A DNA stretch of 64,000 nt, taken from the NCBI GenBank assembly GCA_021733665.1, contig JAHREI010000001.1:124001-188000 (forward strand), read 5' to 3'. Below the pieces are notes generated by a model, which did no database searches, was not told the origin of the DNA, and saw only the letters and a list, made by a program, of their open reading frames with translations. This document shows, one piece after another, positions 55,520 through 64,000 of the stretch; positions within the stretch are counted from its first letter, which is position 1, and each line of letters opens with the position of its first letter. A program made the translations under genes and the position numbers. Origin of the DNA: Bacillus subtilis. GTDB lineage: Bacteria > Pseudomonadota > Alphaproteobacteria > Rhizobiales > Rhizobiaceae.

Positions 55520-57046
55520 ATGGCTGATGAACAGGATAGCAGCACTCTCTATACGGTAGATCTGGTGTTGGAAAATGAAGCCGCGATGATCCGTTTTGCG
55601 GAAGACATCGCACTGGCACTCGCCAAAGGTGATCTTGTCACTTTGAAAGGCGATCTGGGCGCAGGCAAATCCACTCTGGCGCGCGCGATCATTCGCACGA
55701 TTGCCAATGATGATTTTTACGAAGTGCCAAGCCCGACTTTTACGCTGGTGCAGTCCTATCCTGAGTTGCGGCTGCCCATAGCCCACACAGATCTCTATCG
55801 CCTGTCCTCACCGGAAGAACTGGATGAGCTGGGGCTTGATGAGGCGCTGGAAAGCGGTGCAGTGTTGGTGGAATGGCCGCAGCAGGGCGAGGGCGTTTTG
55901 CCTGCACCGACAATTGCGATCACGATTGATCATGAAGGTGACGGTCGCCGATTGACCATGGAAGTGACAGCCAAAGCGGCACGCCGTATTTCCCGCTCGC
56001 TCGGTATTCGTAGTTTTCTCGGAAAATCAGATCGTCATAATGTCTCCCGTCGTTATCTGCTGGGTGATGCATCCCCGCGTGGCTATGAACTGATTACCAG
56101 TGACAGCGGCACTGAAATCCTGATGAATGCACCGGCTATGCCTTATGATCCGCCGGTTAAAGACGGACGTCCGTATCGCCAGATCGCGCATCTGGCAGAG
56201 AATATGGATGCTTTCGTTGCGATGAACCGGTTGCTGTCTGAAAAGGGTTTTCGTGTACCGGAAATGCGCGCCATCAATCTCGATCGCGGTTTTCTGCTGA
56301 TGGAACATCTCGGCACGGAAGGTGTGCTGGATAGCGAAGGTAAGCCATTGGCAGAGCGCTATGAGGCCGCCGCACGAATGCTGGCGCATTTGCATCAGCA
56401 TGACTGGCCGCAGAATATTACAATCAGTGAAGACCGCGCCCATCATCTGCATATGTTTGATCGTGATGCGATGCTGATCGAAGCAGAGTTGCTGCCGGTC
56501 TGGTATTTGCCTTATGTGCAGGGCGAACCTGCCAGTGCAGACCAGATACAAAGCTTTGAACAGGCATGGGACAGCGTGTTCAAAAGCCTTGAGCATGCAG
56601 AATATAATCTGCTGATGCGCGATTATCATTCACCGAATATTCTCTGGCAGGAGAAGGCCGAAGGCATTGGCCGTCTTGGCATCATTGATTTTCAGGATGC
56701 GATGATCGGTCCGTCGGCCTATGATCTGGCATCACTGGTAATGGATGCGCGTGTGACAATTGCCGATGAGCTGCAGGATCAGATTGTAGCGGCCTATTGT
56801 GATGAGCGCCGTAAGCTGGCCAAGGCTTTTGATGAAGAAGCTTTCCGTTCGGCCTATGCGATTATGGCTGCGCAGCGTAACACCAAAATTCTCGGTATTT
56901 TTGTGCGCCTGTTCAAGCGCGATGGCAAACCTGCTTATTTGCAGCATCTGCCGCGCATTCAAGCCTATGCAGCCCGTGCCTTGCAGCATCCGTCGCTCGT
57001 ACCGGTGCGCAAATGGTATCAGGACAATGGTCTTTTGCAGGATTAA
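55520..57046 (+). CDS. TsaE-AmgK fusion (t6A ATPase plus sugar/aminoglycoside-type kinase)
   Basis: 508 residues. The N-terminal third is TsaE, the ATPase for tRNA t6A synthesis: Walker A GDLGAGKSTLAR (about 44-55), VPSPTFTLVQSY and HTDLYRL. The remainder is an APH-type kinase with MRDYHSPN (about 366-373, catalytic Asp) and IDFQDAMIGPSAYDLASL (metal Asp). With the MurU-like gene next to it, the second domain resembles AmgK of the MurNAc/GlcNAc recycling shunt. The frame is unbroken. Such fusions occur in rhizobia. Confidence 0.9.
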   Translation: MADEQDSSTLYTVDLVLENEAAMIRFAEDIALALAKGDLVTLKGDLGAGKSTLARAIIRTIANDDFYEVPSPTFTLVQSYPELRLPIAHTDLYRLSSPEELDELGLDEALESGAVLVEWPQQGEGVLPAPTIAITIDHEGDGRRLTMEVTAKAARRISRSLGIRSFLGKSDRHNVSRRYLLGDASPRGYELITSDSGTEILMNAPAMPYDPPVKDGRPYRQIAHLAENMDAFVAMNRLLSEKGFRVPEMRAINLDRGFLLMEHLGTEGVLDSEGKPLAERYEAAARMLAHLHQHDWPQNITISEDRAHHLHMFDRDAMLIEAELLPVWYLPYVQGEPASADQIQSFEQAWDSVFKSLEHAEYNLLMRDYHSPNILWQEKAEGIGRLGIIDFQDAMIGPSAYDLASLVMDARVTIADELQDQIVAAYCDERRKLAKAFDEEAFRSAYAIMAAQRNTKILGIFVRLFKRDGKPAYLQHLPRIQAYAARALQHPSLVPVRKWYQDNGLLQD

Positions 57047-57051
57047 TACCC

Positions 57052-57792
57052 ATGCCGGATAAGAAGAATTCAGAAGCATTCGCCCCTGATACAGCCATGG
57101 TACTGGCGGGTGGCTTGGGCACACGGATGCGTCCGCTGACCCTGACCACCCCAAAGCCGCTGATCAAAGTTGCAGGTCGCACTTTGATTGATCGCGGGCT
57201 GGATGCGCTGGTTGAGGCCGGAGTTAAAAAGGCCGTGGTCAATGTGCATTATCTGGCGGATCAGATGGAAGAACATCTGAAAACCCGTAATGATATTGCG
57301 ATCACCATTTCTGATGAGCGTGAGTTACTGCTCGATTCTGCAGGCGGTATTGTCAAAGCCTTGCCGGAACTTGGGCTTAGGACATTCTATATCCTCAATG
57401 CCGATACATTTTGGGTGGATGACCAAAGCTCTAACCTTAAAAAGCTGGCGCAGAATTGGGATGAAAACCGGATGGATATTCTGCTGATGCTGGCAGACCG
57501 GCATCACTCCACCGGTCATGAGGGACGCGGGGATTTTCATCTCAATGAAGACGGCACATTGCGTCGTGTAGCGGCGGATGAGCGTTCCGATTATATTTAT
57601 GCCGGTGCGGCGCTGGTTAATCCGCAGCTCTTTATCGGTAAAGAGATCAGCGTTTCTTCTCTCAACAGCTATTTTAACGCAGCCATTGCCGCAGGCCGGC
57701 TTTACGGTATGGTCATGCAGGGTCATTGGCTGACGGTCGGTACGCCGGAAGCGATCGGCGAGGCAGAAGCTGCCCTTTTGGAGCTGGCATAA
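57052..57792 (+). CDS. murU: N-acetylmuramate 1-phosphate uridylyltransferase (MurU-like)
   Basis: 246 residues of sugar-nucleotidyltransferase fold: LAGGLGTRMRPLT, then TPKPLIKVAGR, NADTFW and GTPEAIGEAE. Linked to the AmgK domain as amgK-murU in Pseudomonas, where MurU makes UDP-MurNAc from MurNAc-1-P. The ATG at 57052 lies 5 bases after the preceding stop; an in-frame start within tsaE-amgK is less likely. Confidence 0.85.
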   Translation: MPDKKNSEAFAPDTAMVLAGGLGTRMRPLTLTTPKPLIKVAGRTLIDRGLDALVEAGVKKAVVNVHYLADQMEEHLKTRNDIAITISDERELLLDSAGGIVKALPELGLRTFYILNADTFWVDDQSSNLKKLAQNWDENRMDILLMLADRHHSTGHEGRGDFHLNEDGTLRRVAADERSDYIYAGAALVNPQLFIGKEISVSSLNSYFNAAIAAGRLYGMVMQGHWLTVGTPEAIGEAEAALLELA

Positions 57793-57828
57793 TCACAGCA
57801 TAATCAGCTGTTTCAGGGAGACGGGTCT

Positions 57829-60800
57829 ATGAGCGAGCGGCGTCCGCGTCTTTATTCAATTGCATCGGGAACACCATTTCTGCCGCGTTTTGCCGATGCT
57901 TTGCTGAATGGTGAGCTGATCGAAGGTTTTGGCGCTGATGCAGGCAATCCGCTGGCGCTGGCTGGCGCGGTGATCTATGTGCCGACGCGTCGTGCGGCGC
58001 GTGCGCTGCGTGCCCTGCTGGTCGATCGCAATCCGGCCAATGCAGCTCTGCTGCCATCTATCCGTCCGTTGGGTGATGTGGAGGAAAGTGCTGCGCTGTT
58101 TGACAGTGCGGCAGAGGAGTTTCTTCAGCTTGCGCCCCCGATGAGTGAGCCGGAACGACTATTATTGCTCGCGCAGTTAATCCGCCCGTGGCGCGAAAGC
58201 CTGCCGTCGCATATTCGTGCCATGTTCGGTGCAGAGGACATTGCCATTCCGGCAACCACTGCTGATGCTATCTGGCTGGCGCGCGATCTGGTGCGACTGA
58301 TGGATCAGGTGGAGACAGAAGGCGCAAGCTGGAGCGAGCTTGGTCTGATCGCACCGGAAGAACTTGCCGACTGGTGGCGGGTGACGCTGCAATTTCTGGA
58401 GATCGTCACCAAAATCTGGCCGGATGTTTTGGCCGAGCGCAACCGCTCGAATGCCTCACAGCACCGCAATTGGCTGATTGAATTTGAAACGCTGCGGATG
58501 CAGAAAAATCCGCCGCAAGGCCCTGTGATTGTGGCCGGTTCCACCGGTTCTATTCCGGCAACAGCAAAGCTGGTAGCAACGATTGCCCGCTTGCCAAAGG
58601 GCGCAGTGGTATTTCCGGGGCTGGATCGTGATCTGGACGAGAAGGCATGGACCTTGCTTGCCGACGGGCTGAATAATCCGTCCACCTATGGCCATCCGCA
58701 ATATGGGCTGCGCAAGCTTCTGGATCAGATGCAATGCCGCCGTGAGGATGTGCAGCATCTGGATATTGAAAATCCAGCAAAGCGTATGCGCGAGCACATT
58801 GTCAGTGAGGCACTGCGTCCGGCAGAAACCACAGACCTATGGGGTCATTTGCAGCTCGATGCGCAGGCTGTGCGCGATGCGATGCAGAATGTAGCGCTGA
58901 TCGAAACATCCAATGAGCGTGAAGAAGCACTGGCAGTCGCACTGGCGTTACGTGATGCGATTGAAGAACCGGATAAAACCGCAGCGCTGGTGACGGTTGA
59001 CCGTAATCTGGCGCGGCGTGTGGTATTGGAACTCACCCGTTTCGGCATTGATGCGGACGATTCCGGCGGTAAACTCCTGCGCGATACGGAAGCGGTTATT
59101 CTGCTGCGCCTGCTGATCACCTGTGTGTTTGAACCGGGTGATCCGGTGGCGCTGCTGGCACTGGCCAAGCATCCGCTGGTACGGCTGGGGCAAAAGCGCG
59201 GAGATCTGCGCCGTGCCGCAGAAATGCTGGAACTGGTTGCCTTGCGTGGAGGCACGGGCAGGGCGGATATTGCCGATCTGCCGGGCTTCCTTGAACAGAA
59301 AATGATGGAAGCCTCCGCCAAGCCTTATGAACCGGCGTGGCAGGACAATATTGCGGCGGCAGAGCTTATCCAGTTGCAAACCTTTTGTGCGGCAATGACT
59401 GCCGCCGTGGCACCACTGACCGATCTCATTCGCATTCAGGCGCGGATTGAAGTACCGCAGATCATGCGGGCGAGTGTTGAGGCTCTGGAAAATCTGGCAC
59501 GGGATATCGATGATACGGTGCATCTGCTCTATCAGGGACAGCAGGGTGAGCAGTTCAGTACATTTCTGCGCCAGTTGATTGCCGCTGACACAGGGCTGGA
59601 TTTTCTGCCGGAAGAATGGCCGGATATGTTTGAAGCGCTGCTGGCCAATGAAACGGTTAAGCCGCATCCTGGTGGTCATCCGCGTGTGTTTATTTGGGGG
59701 GCGCTGGAAGCACGCCTTCAGACGGTTGATACGGTGATTGTCGGCGGGTTGAATGAGGGCATCTGGCCGGCAAAAACCCGCAATGATCCGTTTATGTCGC
59801 GCCCGATGAAGGGCATGATTGCACTTGATCCGCCGGAAGTGCGTACCGGCCTTGCCGCGCATGATTTTGCCATGGCAACAGGGATGGAGCAGGTGATTTT
59901 CTCCCGCTCTCAGCGCTCTGAAAATGCACCGACTGTGCCGTCGCGCTGGTTGCTGCGACTGGAAACAGTGACGGGTAAAGCGGTAACGGACGCCATGCGT
60001 GAGCGCGGCGGGAAATATCTGTACTGGGCGCGTCTGCTCGATGTTAGCCCCGATGTGCCGTTTGTCTCGCGTCCGGAACCGAAACCGCCGGTTGATGCGC
60101 GACCGAAACATTTCTCGGTGACAGAAATTGAAACACTGCGCCGCGATCCTTATGCGATCTATGCGAAGAAAATTCTGCGTTTGCGTGCATTGGAACCACT
60201 GATCCGCGATCCGGCTGCAGCTGAGCGCGGAACGCTGTTTCATGACATTCTCGGTGAGTTTACCCGCCGCGATATTGATCCTCTATCATCGCAGGCGGAA
60301 GAAGAATTGCTGGAAATCGGGCGCGGTGCTTTCACTGATGCCGATCTGCCACCGGAGATTGAAGCCGTGTGGTGGCCGCGTTTTACTGCGCTGATACCGG
60401 AGTTTTTGCATTGGGAGCGTGAGCGCGCGCCTTATGTGCGTGAGCGCCATGCGGAGATTTCATCGGCAAAAGCGGTTGTCGAGCCGCTGGCCGTGACACT
60501 GTCCGGTCGTGCTGACCGTATTGATGTGATGCGTGATGGTACGACTGTGGTGATCGACTATAAGACTGGTTCTACACCATCGGTGCGCCAGGCTCATGTG
60601 CTTTTGTCGCCGCAATTGGCGCTGGAGGCAGCTCTGTTGCGCCGTGGTGCCTTTAAAGAGATCGGCCAGAGTGATGCGCAGGACTTGCTCTATGTGCGTT
60701 TGCAGGGGGGCGGAAGGCTCAAGCCGGAATCCATTCTGAGTACGGATCGCGGTGCCAGCGTGAAAACCGCCGTGGAGCTGGGCGAAGAATCGTGGGCGCG

Positions 60801-60957
60801 TCTCGGAGAGTTGCTGACGGAATATAATCGCGAGGAGCAGGGCTATCGTTCACGGGCGTTACCGTTCCGTGAAAGCGACCTGACCGGTGATTATGATCAT
60901 CTGGCGCGTGTTCTGGAATGGTCAGCCGGTGGTGCTGACGAAGGCGGTGATGCATGA
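57829..60957 (+). CDS. addB: Double-strand break repair protein AddB
   Basis: 1042 residues, the alphaproteobacterial AddB type: helicase-like N-terminus without a recognisable Walker A, VIVGGLNEGIWPAK, and a C-terminal RecB-like nuclease with DRIDVMRDGTTVVIDYKTGS (Asp and DYK, about 893-912). The four-Cys Fe-S arrangement of Bacillus AddB is missing: the C-terminal third has no Cys. AddAB resects ends for RecA. The stop overlaps the addA start (ATGA). Confidence 0.93.
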   Translation: MSERRPRLYSIASGTPFLPRFADALLNGELIEGFGADAGNPLALAGAVIYVPTRRAARALRALLVDRNPANAALLPSIRPLGDVEESAALFDSAAEEFLQLAPPMSEPERLLLLAQLIRPWRESLPSHIRAMFGAEDIAIPATTADAIWLARDLVRLMDQVETEGASWSELGLIAPEELADWWRVTLQFLEIVTKIWPDVLAERNRSNASQHRNWLIEFETLRMQKNPPQGPVIVAGSTGSIPATAKLVATIARLPKGAVVFPGLDRDLDEKAWTLLADGLNNPSTYGHPQYGLRKLLDQMQCRREDVQHLDIENPAKRMREHIVSEALRPAETTDLWGHLQLDAQAVRDAMQNVALIETSNEREEALAVALALRDAIEEPDKTAALVTVDRNLARRVVLELTRFGIDADDSGGKLLRDTEAVILLRLLITCVFEPGDPVALLALAKHPLVRLGQKRGDLRRAAEMLELVALRGGTGRADIADLPGFLEQKMMEASAKPYEPAWQDNIAAAELIQLQTFCAAMTAAVAPLTDLIRIQARIEVPQIMRASVEALENLARDIDDTVHLLYQGQQGEQFSTFLRQLIAADTGLDFLPEEWPDMFEALLANETVKPHPGGHPRVFIWGALEARLQTVDTVIVGGLNEGIWPAKTRNDPFMSRPMKGMIALDPPEVRTGLAAHDFAMATGMEQVIFSRSQRSENAPTVPSRWLLRLETVTGKAVTDAMRERGGKYLYWARLLDVSPDVPFVSRPEPKPPVDARPKHFSVTEIETLRRDPYAIYAKKILRLRALEPLIRDPAAAERGTLFHDILGEFTRRDIDPLSSQAEEELLEIGRGAFTDADLPPEIEAVWWPRFTALIPEFLHWERERAPYVRERHAEISSAKAVVEPLAVTLSGRADRIDVMRDGTTVVIDYKTGSTPSVRQAHVLLSPQLALEAALLRRGAFKEIGQSDAQDLLYVRLQGGGRLKPESILSTDRGASVKTAVELGEESWARLGELLTEYNREEQGYRSRALPFRESDLTGDYDHLARVLEWSAGGADEGGDA

Positions 60958-63900
60958 CAAAACTCAAATTTATCATCCCGCAGGAAACCATTGATGCGCA
61001 GGCCAAGGCTGCAAACCCTTACGATTCTGTCTGGGTATCGGCCAATGCCGGTTCCGGCAAAACCCATGTGCTGACAGAACGGGTGATCCGGCTGTTGCTG
61101 GAGGGGACAGACCCGTCCAAAATCCTTTGTCTGACCTATACAAAAGCCGCAGCGGCCGTGATGCAGAATCGTGTTTTTCAGCGGCTGTCGGAATGGGCGG
61201 TGTTGGATGATGAAGGCTTGGGCAAGAAGCTTAAAGATCTGGAAAAACGTGAACCCGATGCGATCCGTCTTGAAATCGCTCGGCGTTTGTTTGCCCGCGC
61301 TTTGGAAACACCGGGCGGTTTGAAAATCCAGACCATTCACGCTTTTTGTGAATCCATTCTGCACCAATTTCCGCTCGAAGCGAATATTGCCGGTCATTTT
61401 GAAATGCTCGATGATATGATGCAGACGGCACTGGTAGGAGAAGCACGGCGGCAATTGCTCGAAGTGGCCTCCACCTCTGCCCATGCGGATTTGGCTGAAG
61501 CCTTTGCTACGGTGCTGGAAACCGCCGGTGAAATGGGGCTGGAAAACCTGCTGGATGAAGCGGTGTCCAAGCGCCATGCCTTGCATGGATTTATCCGGCA
61601 GACCGGCGTTGCGGAAACCCGTCAGGATGTTTTCTACCGTCATTTCGGCTTTGATCCGGAAGACACTGAAGCCGACATTCTCTCTGAGCTCTGGCCGGTG
61701 GCTGAATTTTCCGAAGACGTGCTGGATGCGGTGATGAACCTGCGCAAGCCTGCTGCCCGTGCGCAGGATGTTGTGCTGCAATTGCGGATGATTAAACCGC
61801 AGACCACACCGGCACAAATGCAGGATATTCTGCGCAAGGCATTTCTCAAATCCACAGGCGAGCCGAAAAACGGCTCATGGGTGGCAACCGCTGCGGTCAA
61901 AGCGGAACTGCCGGATTTCGAAGACGACTTTAACCGCGTTGCTGCCGATATTCATGAGGGGCTCGACCGGCTTAAACTGCTGAAGCTGATCCGGCTCAAT
62001 CTTGCGGCTTTTACACTGATTGATGATCTGCTGTCGCGTTATGAGAAGATGAAGCGCAATCGCGGCTTGCTGGACTTTGACGATCTGATCAACCGCACCG
62101 TCTCGCTCTTGTCGCGCAACGGCGCGGGCATGTGGGTGCAGTATAAGCTCGACCGCGGTATCGACCATATTCTGGTGGATGAGGCGCAGGATACCAGCCC
62201 TGAACAGTGGCAGGTGATTAATATGCTCTCTGCTGAGTTCTTCTCCGGCTCAGGGCAGCGTGATGTGCGCCGTACCCTTTTCGCAGTGGGTGATGAGAAA
62301 CAGTCGATCTATTCGTTTCAGGGCGCACGTCCTGAGGATTTTGCGGCAACTGGTAAAGCGGTTTCACGCATGGCAGCCCGTGCGGAATTGAGCTTTGAAA
62401 AAGTCAGTCTCAACTTCTCGTTCCGCTCCACACCGGATGTGTTGTCGGCGGTGGATACGGTATTTTCGCGCGAAGAGGCTTTTCGCGGACTTGGTATTGA
62501 GCGGCAGCCGACCGTCCATGCGGCGATCCGTTCCAATGATGCCGGTGAGGTTGAGGTCTGGGATATTCTGACACCGGAAAAGGTTGAAGAGGTTGAGGAC
62601 TGGCGCACGCCAATCGACCAGCTACCTGCACCGGCGGTTAAGCTGGCCGAGCAGATTGCCACCACTATACGTCATTGGCTGGATACGGGCGAGCCGATCC
62701 ACGGCAAAGGGCGGCGCATGGAGCCGCGCGATATTATGGTGCTGGTGCGTAAGCGTGATCTGTTCATGCCTGCTCTTTCTCGTGCCTTGAAAAATCGCGG
62801 CGTGCCGGTGGCCGGTGCTGACCGCCTGCGCCTCACCAGTCACATCGGCATTAAAGACCTGATGGCTGTCGGGCGTTTTGTGCTGCAACCGGCCGACGAT
62901 CTGTCACTGGCAAGTGTGCTGAAAAGCCCGCTCTTTGGTTTGACCGAGGAGCAGCTTTATCGTCTTGCGCAGCCACGCGGCACCAAGCAGACGCTTTATG
63001 CCGCGATGGAGAAGCTGGGTGAAAGCGATGCGCCGGATGCAGGCGCATGGCAGGTGCTGTACACAAAACTGCGTCGCTGGCGCAATATGGCCGATACAAT
63101 GCCGGTCTTTGAGTTCTATGCCCGTATTCTCGGACAGGATGGCGGACGACGTAAATTGCTGGCGCGGCTCGGGCCGGAAGCCGGTGACGTGATCGACGAG
63201 TTTCAGAATTACGCACTCGCCACAGAGCGCAGTGGTCTGCCCGGGCTACAGGCCTTTTTGGAAACACTGGAAGCAGCCTCGCCGGAGATCAAGCGCGAGC
63301 TGGATCAGAACCGCGATGAAGTGCGTATCATGACGGTTCATGCCTCCAAGGGGCTGGAAGCGGCTGTGGTCTTCATGGTTGATCCCGGCAATGCCGCATG
63401 GTCGGCAGGGCGTGCGCCAAAGCTGTTGAGTTTTGATATGGCGGAGCCCGATGGATATGAAGGCAAAGGCTTTCTCTGGCTGCCGAAGAGTGATTACGGC
63501 ACCGGTTTTACTGCGGAGCTGCTGGAAGAGCTTAAAACCCGCTCTGAGGAAGAATATCGCCGTCTTTTGTATGTTGGCATGACGCGTGCCGAAGACCGGC
63601 TGATCCTGTGTGGTTATCGCGGCGAGCGCGAGAGCGAAAACACATGGTTGAAACTGGCCGCTGACGGGCTGGGTGATGAGGCTGTAGCCTATGATCATCC
63701 GGTTGAGGGGGTAAGTGCGCGTCGCTATCGCAAGACAGAACTGGCGGAACTGGAGATACAGGACAAAGCGGATGCGACTGAGACCGCTTATCCGCCATTG
63801 CCTGAGCATTATCGCAGGCCGCTGGAGCCGGAGCAGGGGCTGCCACGCCCGCTGACGCCATCCGGCGCCTCTGCACTGATTGAGGCCGATGCGGAGCAGG

Positions 63901-64000
63901 TTGTGCGCAGCGGCTCGCCGGTTCTGGAGCAGGGCGCACAGAGTGAGGGCAGTGGCCGCAGCTTCGGTTTGCAGCGTGGAACAGTAATTCACACATTGTT
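60954..64000 (+). CDS. addA: Double-strand break repair helicase AddA, 5' part
   Basis: Open frame from the ATG at 60954 (overlapping the addB stop) to the window end, about 1015 codons. Features in order: WVSANAGSGKTHVLTERV (Walker A), LTYTKAAAAVM, LKIQTIHAFC, LLDFDDLI, VDEAQDTSPEQW (Walker B), VGDEKQSIYSFQGA, FSFRST, MTVHASKGLEA, VGMTRAEDRLILCGY; and at the end RGTVIHTL, start of the nuclease domain. The stop is beyond the window. Confidence 0.95.
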   Translation, partial: MTKLKFIIPQETIDAQAKAANPYDSVWVSANAGSGKTHVLTERVIRLLLEGTDPSKILCLTYTKAAAAVMQNRVFQRLSEWAVLDDEGLGKKLKDLEKREPDAIRLEIARRLFARALETPGGLKIQTIHAFCESILHQFPLEANIAGHFEMLDDMMQTALVGEARRQLLEVASTSAHADLAEAFATVLETAGEMGLENLLDEAVSKRHALHGFIRQTGVAETRQDVFYRHFGFDPEDTEADILSELWPVAEFSEDVLDAVMNLRKPAARAQDVVLQLRMIKPQTTPAQMQDILRKAFLKSTGEPKNGSWVATAAVKAELPDFEDDFNRVAADIHEGLDRLKLLKLIRLNLAAFTLIDDLLSRYEKMKRNRGLLDFDDLINRTVSLLSRNGAGMWVQYKLDRGIDHILVDEAQDTSPEQWQVINMLSAEFFSGSGQRDVRRTLFAVGDEKQSIYSFQGARPEDFAATGKAVSRMAARAELSFEKVSLNFSFRSTPDVLSAVDTVFSREEAFRGLGIERQPTVHAAIRSNDAGEVEVWDILTPEKVEEVEDWRTPIDQLPAPAVKLAEQIATTIRHWLDTGEPIHGKGRRMEPRDIMVLVRKRDLFMPALSRALKNRGVPVAGADRLRLTSHIGIKDLMAVGRFVLQPADDLSLASVLKSPLFGLTEEQLYRLAQPRGTKQTLYAAMEKLGESDAPDAGAWQVLYTKLRRWRNMADTMPVFEFYARILGQDGGRRKLLARLGPEAGDVIDEFQNYALATERSGLPGLQAFLETLEAASPEIKRELDQNRDEVRIMTVHASKGLEAAVVFMVDPGNAAWSAGRAPKLLSFDMAEPDGYEGKGFLWLPKSDYGTGFTAELLEELKTRSEEEYRRLLYVGMTRAEDRLILCGYRGERESENTWLKLAADGLGDEAVAYDHPVEGVSARRYRKTELAELEIQDKADATETAYPPLPEHYRRPLEPEQGLPRPLTPSGASALIEADAEQVVRSGSPVLEQGAQSEGSGRSFGLQRGTVIHTL

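Noticed and set aside
58948-60243. 431-codon minus-strand open frame
   Set aside because: Antisense to addB; His/Arg/Cys-rich translation with no domain, typical of a shadow frame.
60897-61817. 306-codon minus-strand open frame
   Set aside because: Antisense to the addB end and the addA start; addA has all helicase motifs.

Overview
The window is a stretch of an alphaproteobacterial chromosome, most probably from Hyphomicrobiales and close to Brucellaceae (Brucella/Ochrobactrum/Pseudochrobactrum-like). I infer this from gene order and family content: xerD-accA; the parAB-rsmG-mnmG-mnmE block; rho-hemJ-hemE facing ppsR-maf-aroE-coaE-dnaQ; hslV-UPF0314-hslU beside hisB-DUF2628-hisHAF-hisE-coaA; pckA divergent from chvI-chvG (bvrRS)-hprK-EIIA-ptsH; and ahcY-divL-tsaE/amgK-murU-addB-addA. 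Base composition is moderate except for one AT-rich small gene. The species cannot be fixed from the sequence alone.

Region by region. 1-7.7 kb: 3' part of xerD, accA, a lipoprotein L,D-transpeptidase overlapping a TusA-like gene, a COG0523 metal GTPase, a D,D-carboxypeptidase and an M20 amidohydrolase. 7.7-12.8 kb: tRNA-Arg(CCU), a flavin monooxygenase, a HAD-like protein and a three-gene ABC transporter (binding protein, permease, ATPase). 12.9-20 kb: holA, then the leftward parB, parA, rsmG, mnmG and mnmE genes with embedded parS sites. 20-30 kb: a thioredoxin-domain protein (YyaL type), rho, hemJ and hemE to the left, and ppsR, maf, aroE, coaE and dnaQ to the right, diverging from a gene-free region full of DnaA boxes that I identify as the chromosomal replication origin (25314-25736). 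30-36 kb: secB, fxsA, a Tim44-like gene, mltA, a Smr-domain gene, an XRE regulator and a DUF1402-type protein. 36-44.6 kb: hslVU with UPF0314, the histidine operon, coaA, a BON-LysM protein and arfB. 44.6-51 kb: pckA, chvI, chvG, hprK, the EIIA(Man) gene and ptsH. 51-64 kb: ahcY, divL, a tsaE-amgK fusion, murU, addB and the 5' part of addA, which runs off the end of the window.

The strongest organised signal is the replication and segregation centre: oriC between hemE and ppsR, and about 7-9 kb away the parAB genes with four CACGTG-centred parS-like sites (two perfect 16-mers), plus a fifth outlying site at 9733. Three of the sites overlap a coding end or leader (inside rsmG, just upstream of mnmG, and across the mnmE stop codon). 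Around the centre, genes mostly point away from the origin. DivL, a tyrosine-bearing histidine-kinase homologue of the CtrA cell-cycle pathway, lies in the same window.

Three copies of a dispersed RIME-like palindromic element occur (4763, 22126, 28113), one of which supplies the end of the aroE reading frame. Two separate gene 3' ends (chvI and the EIIA gene) are followed by tandem copies of themselves (31-bp and 27-bp periods). I saw no prophage, insertion sequence, CRISPR array or defence island. Nearly all the genes are core housekeeping genes, and I do not claim a new multi-gene system here.
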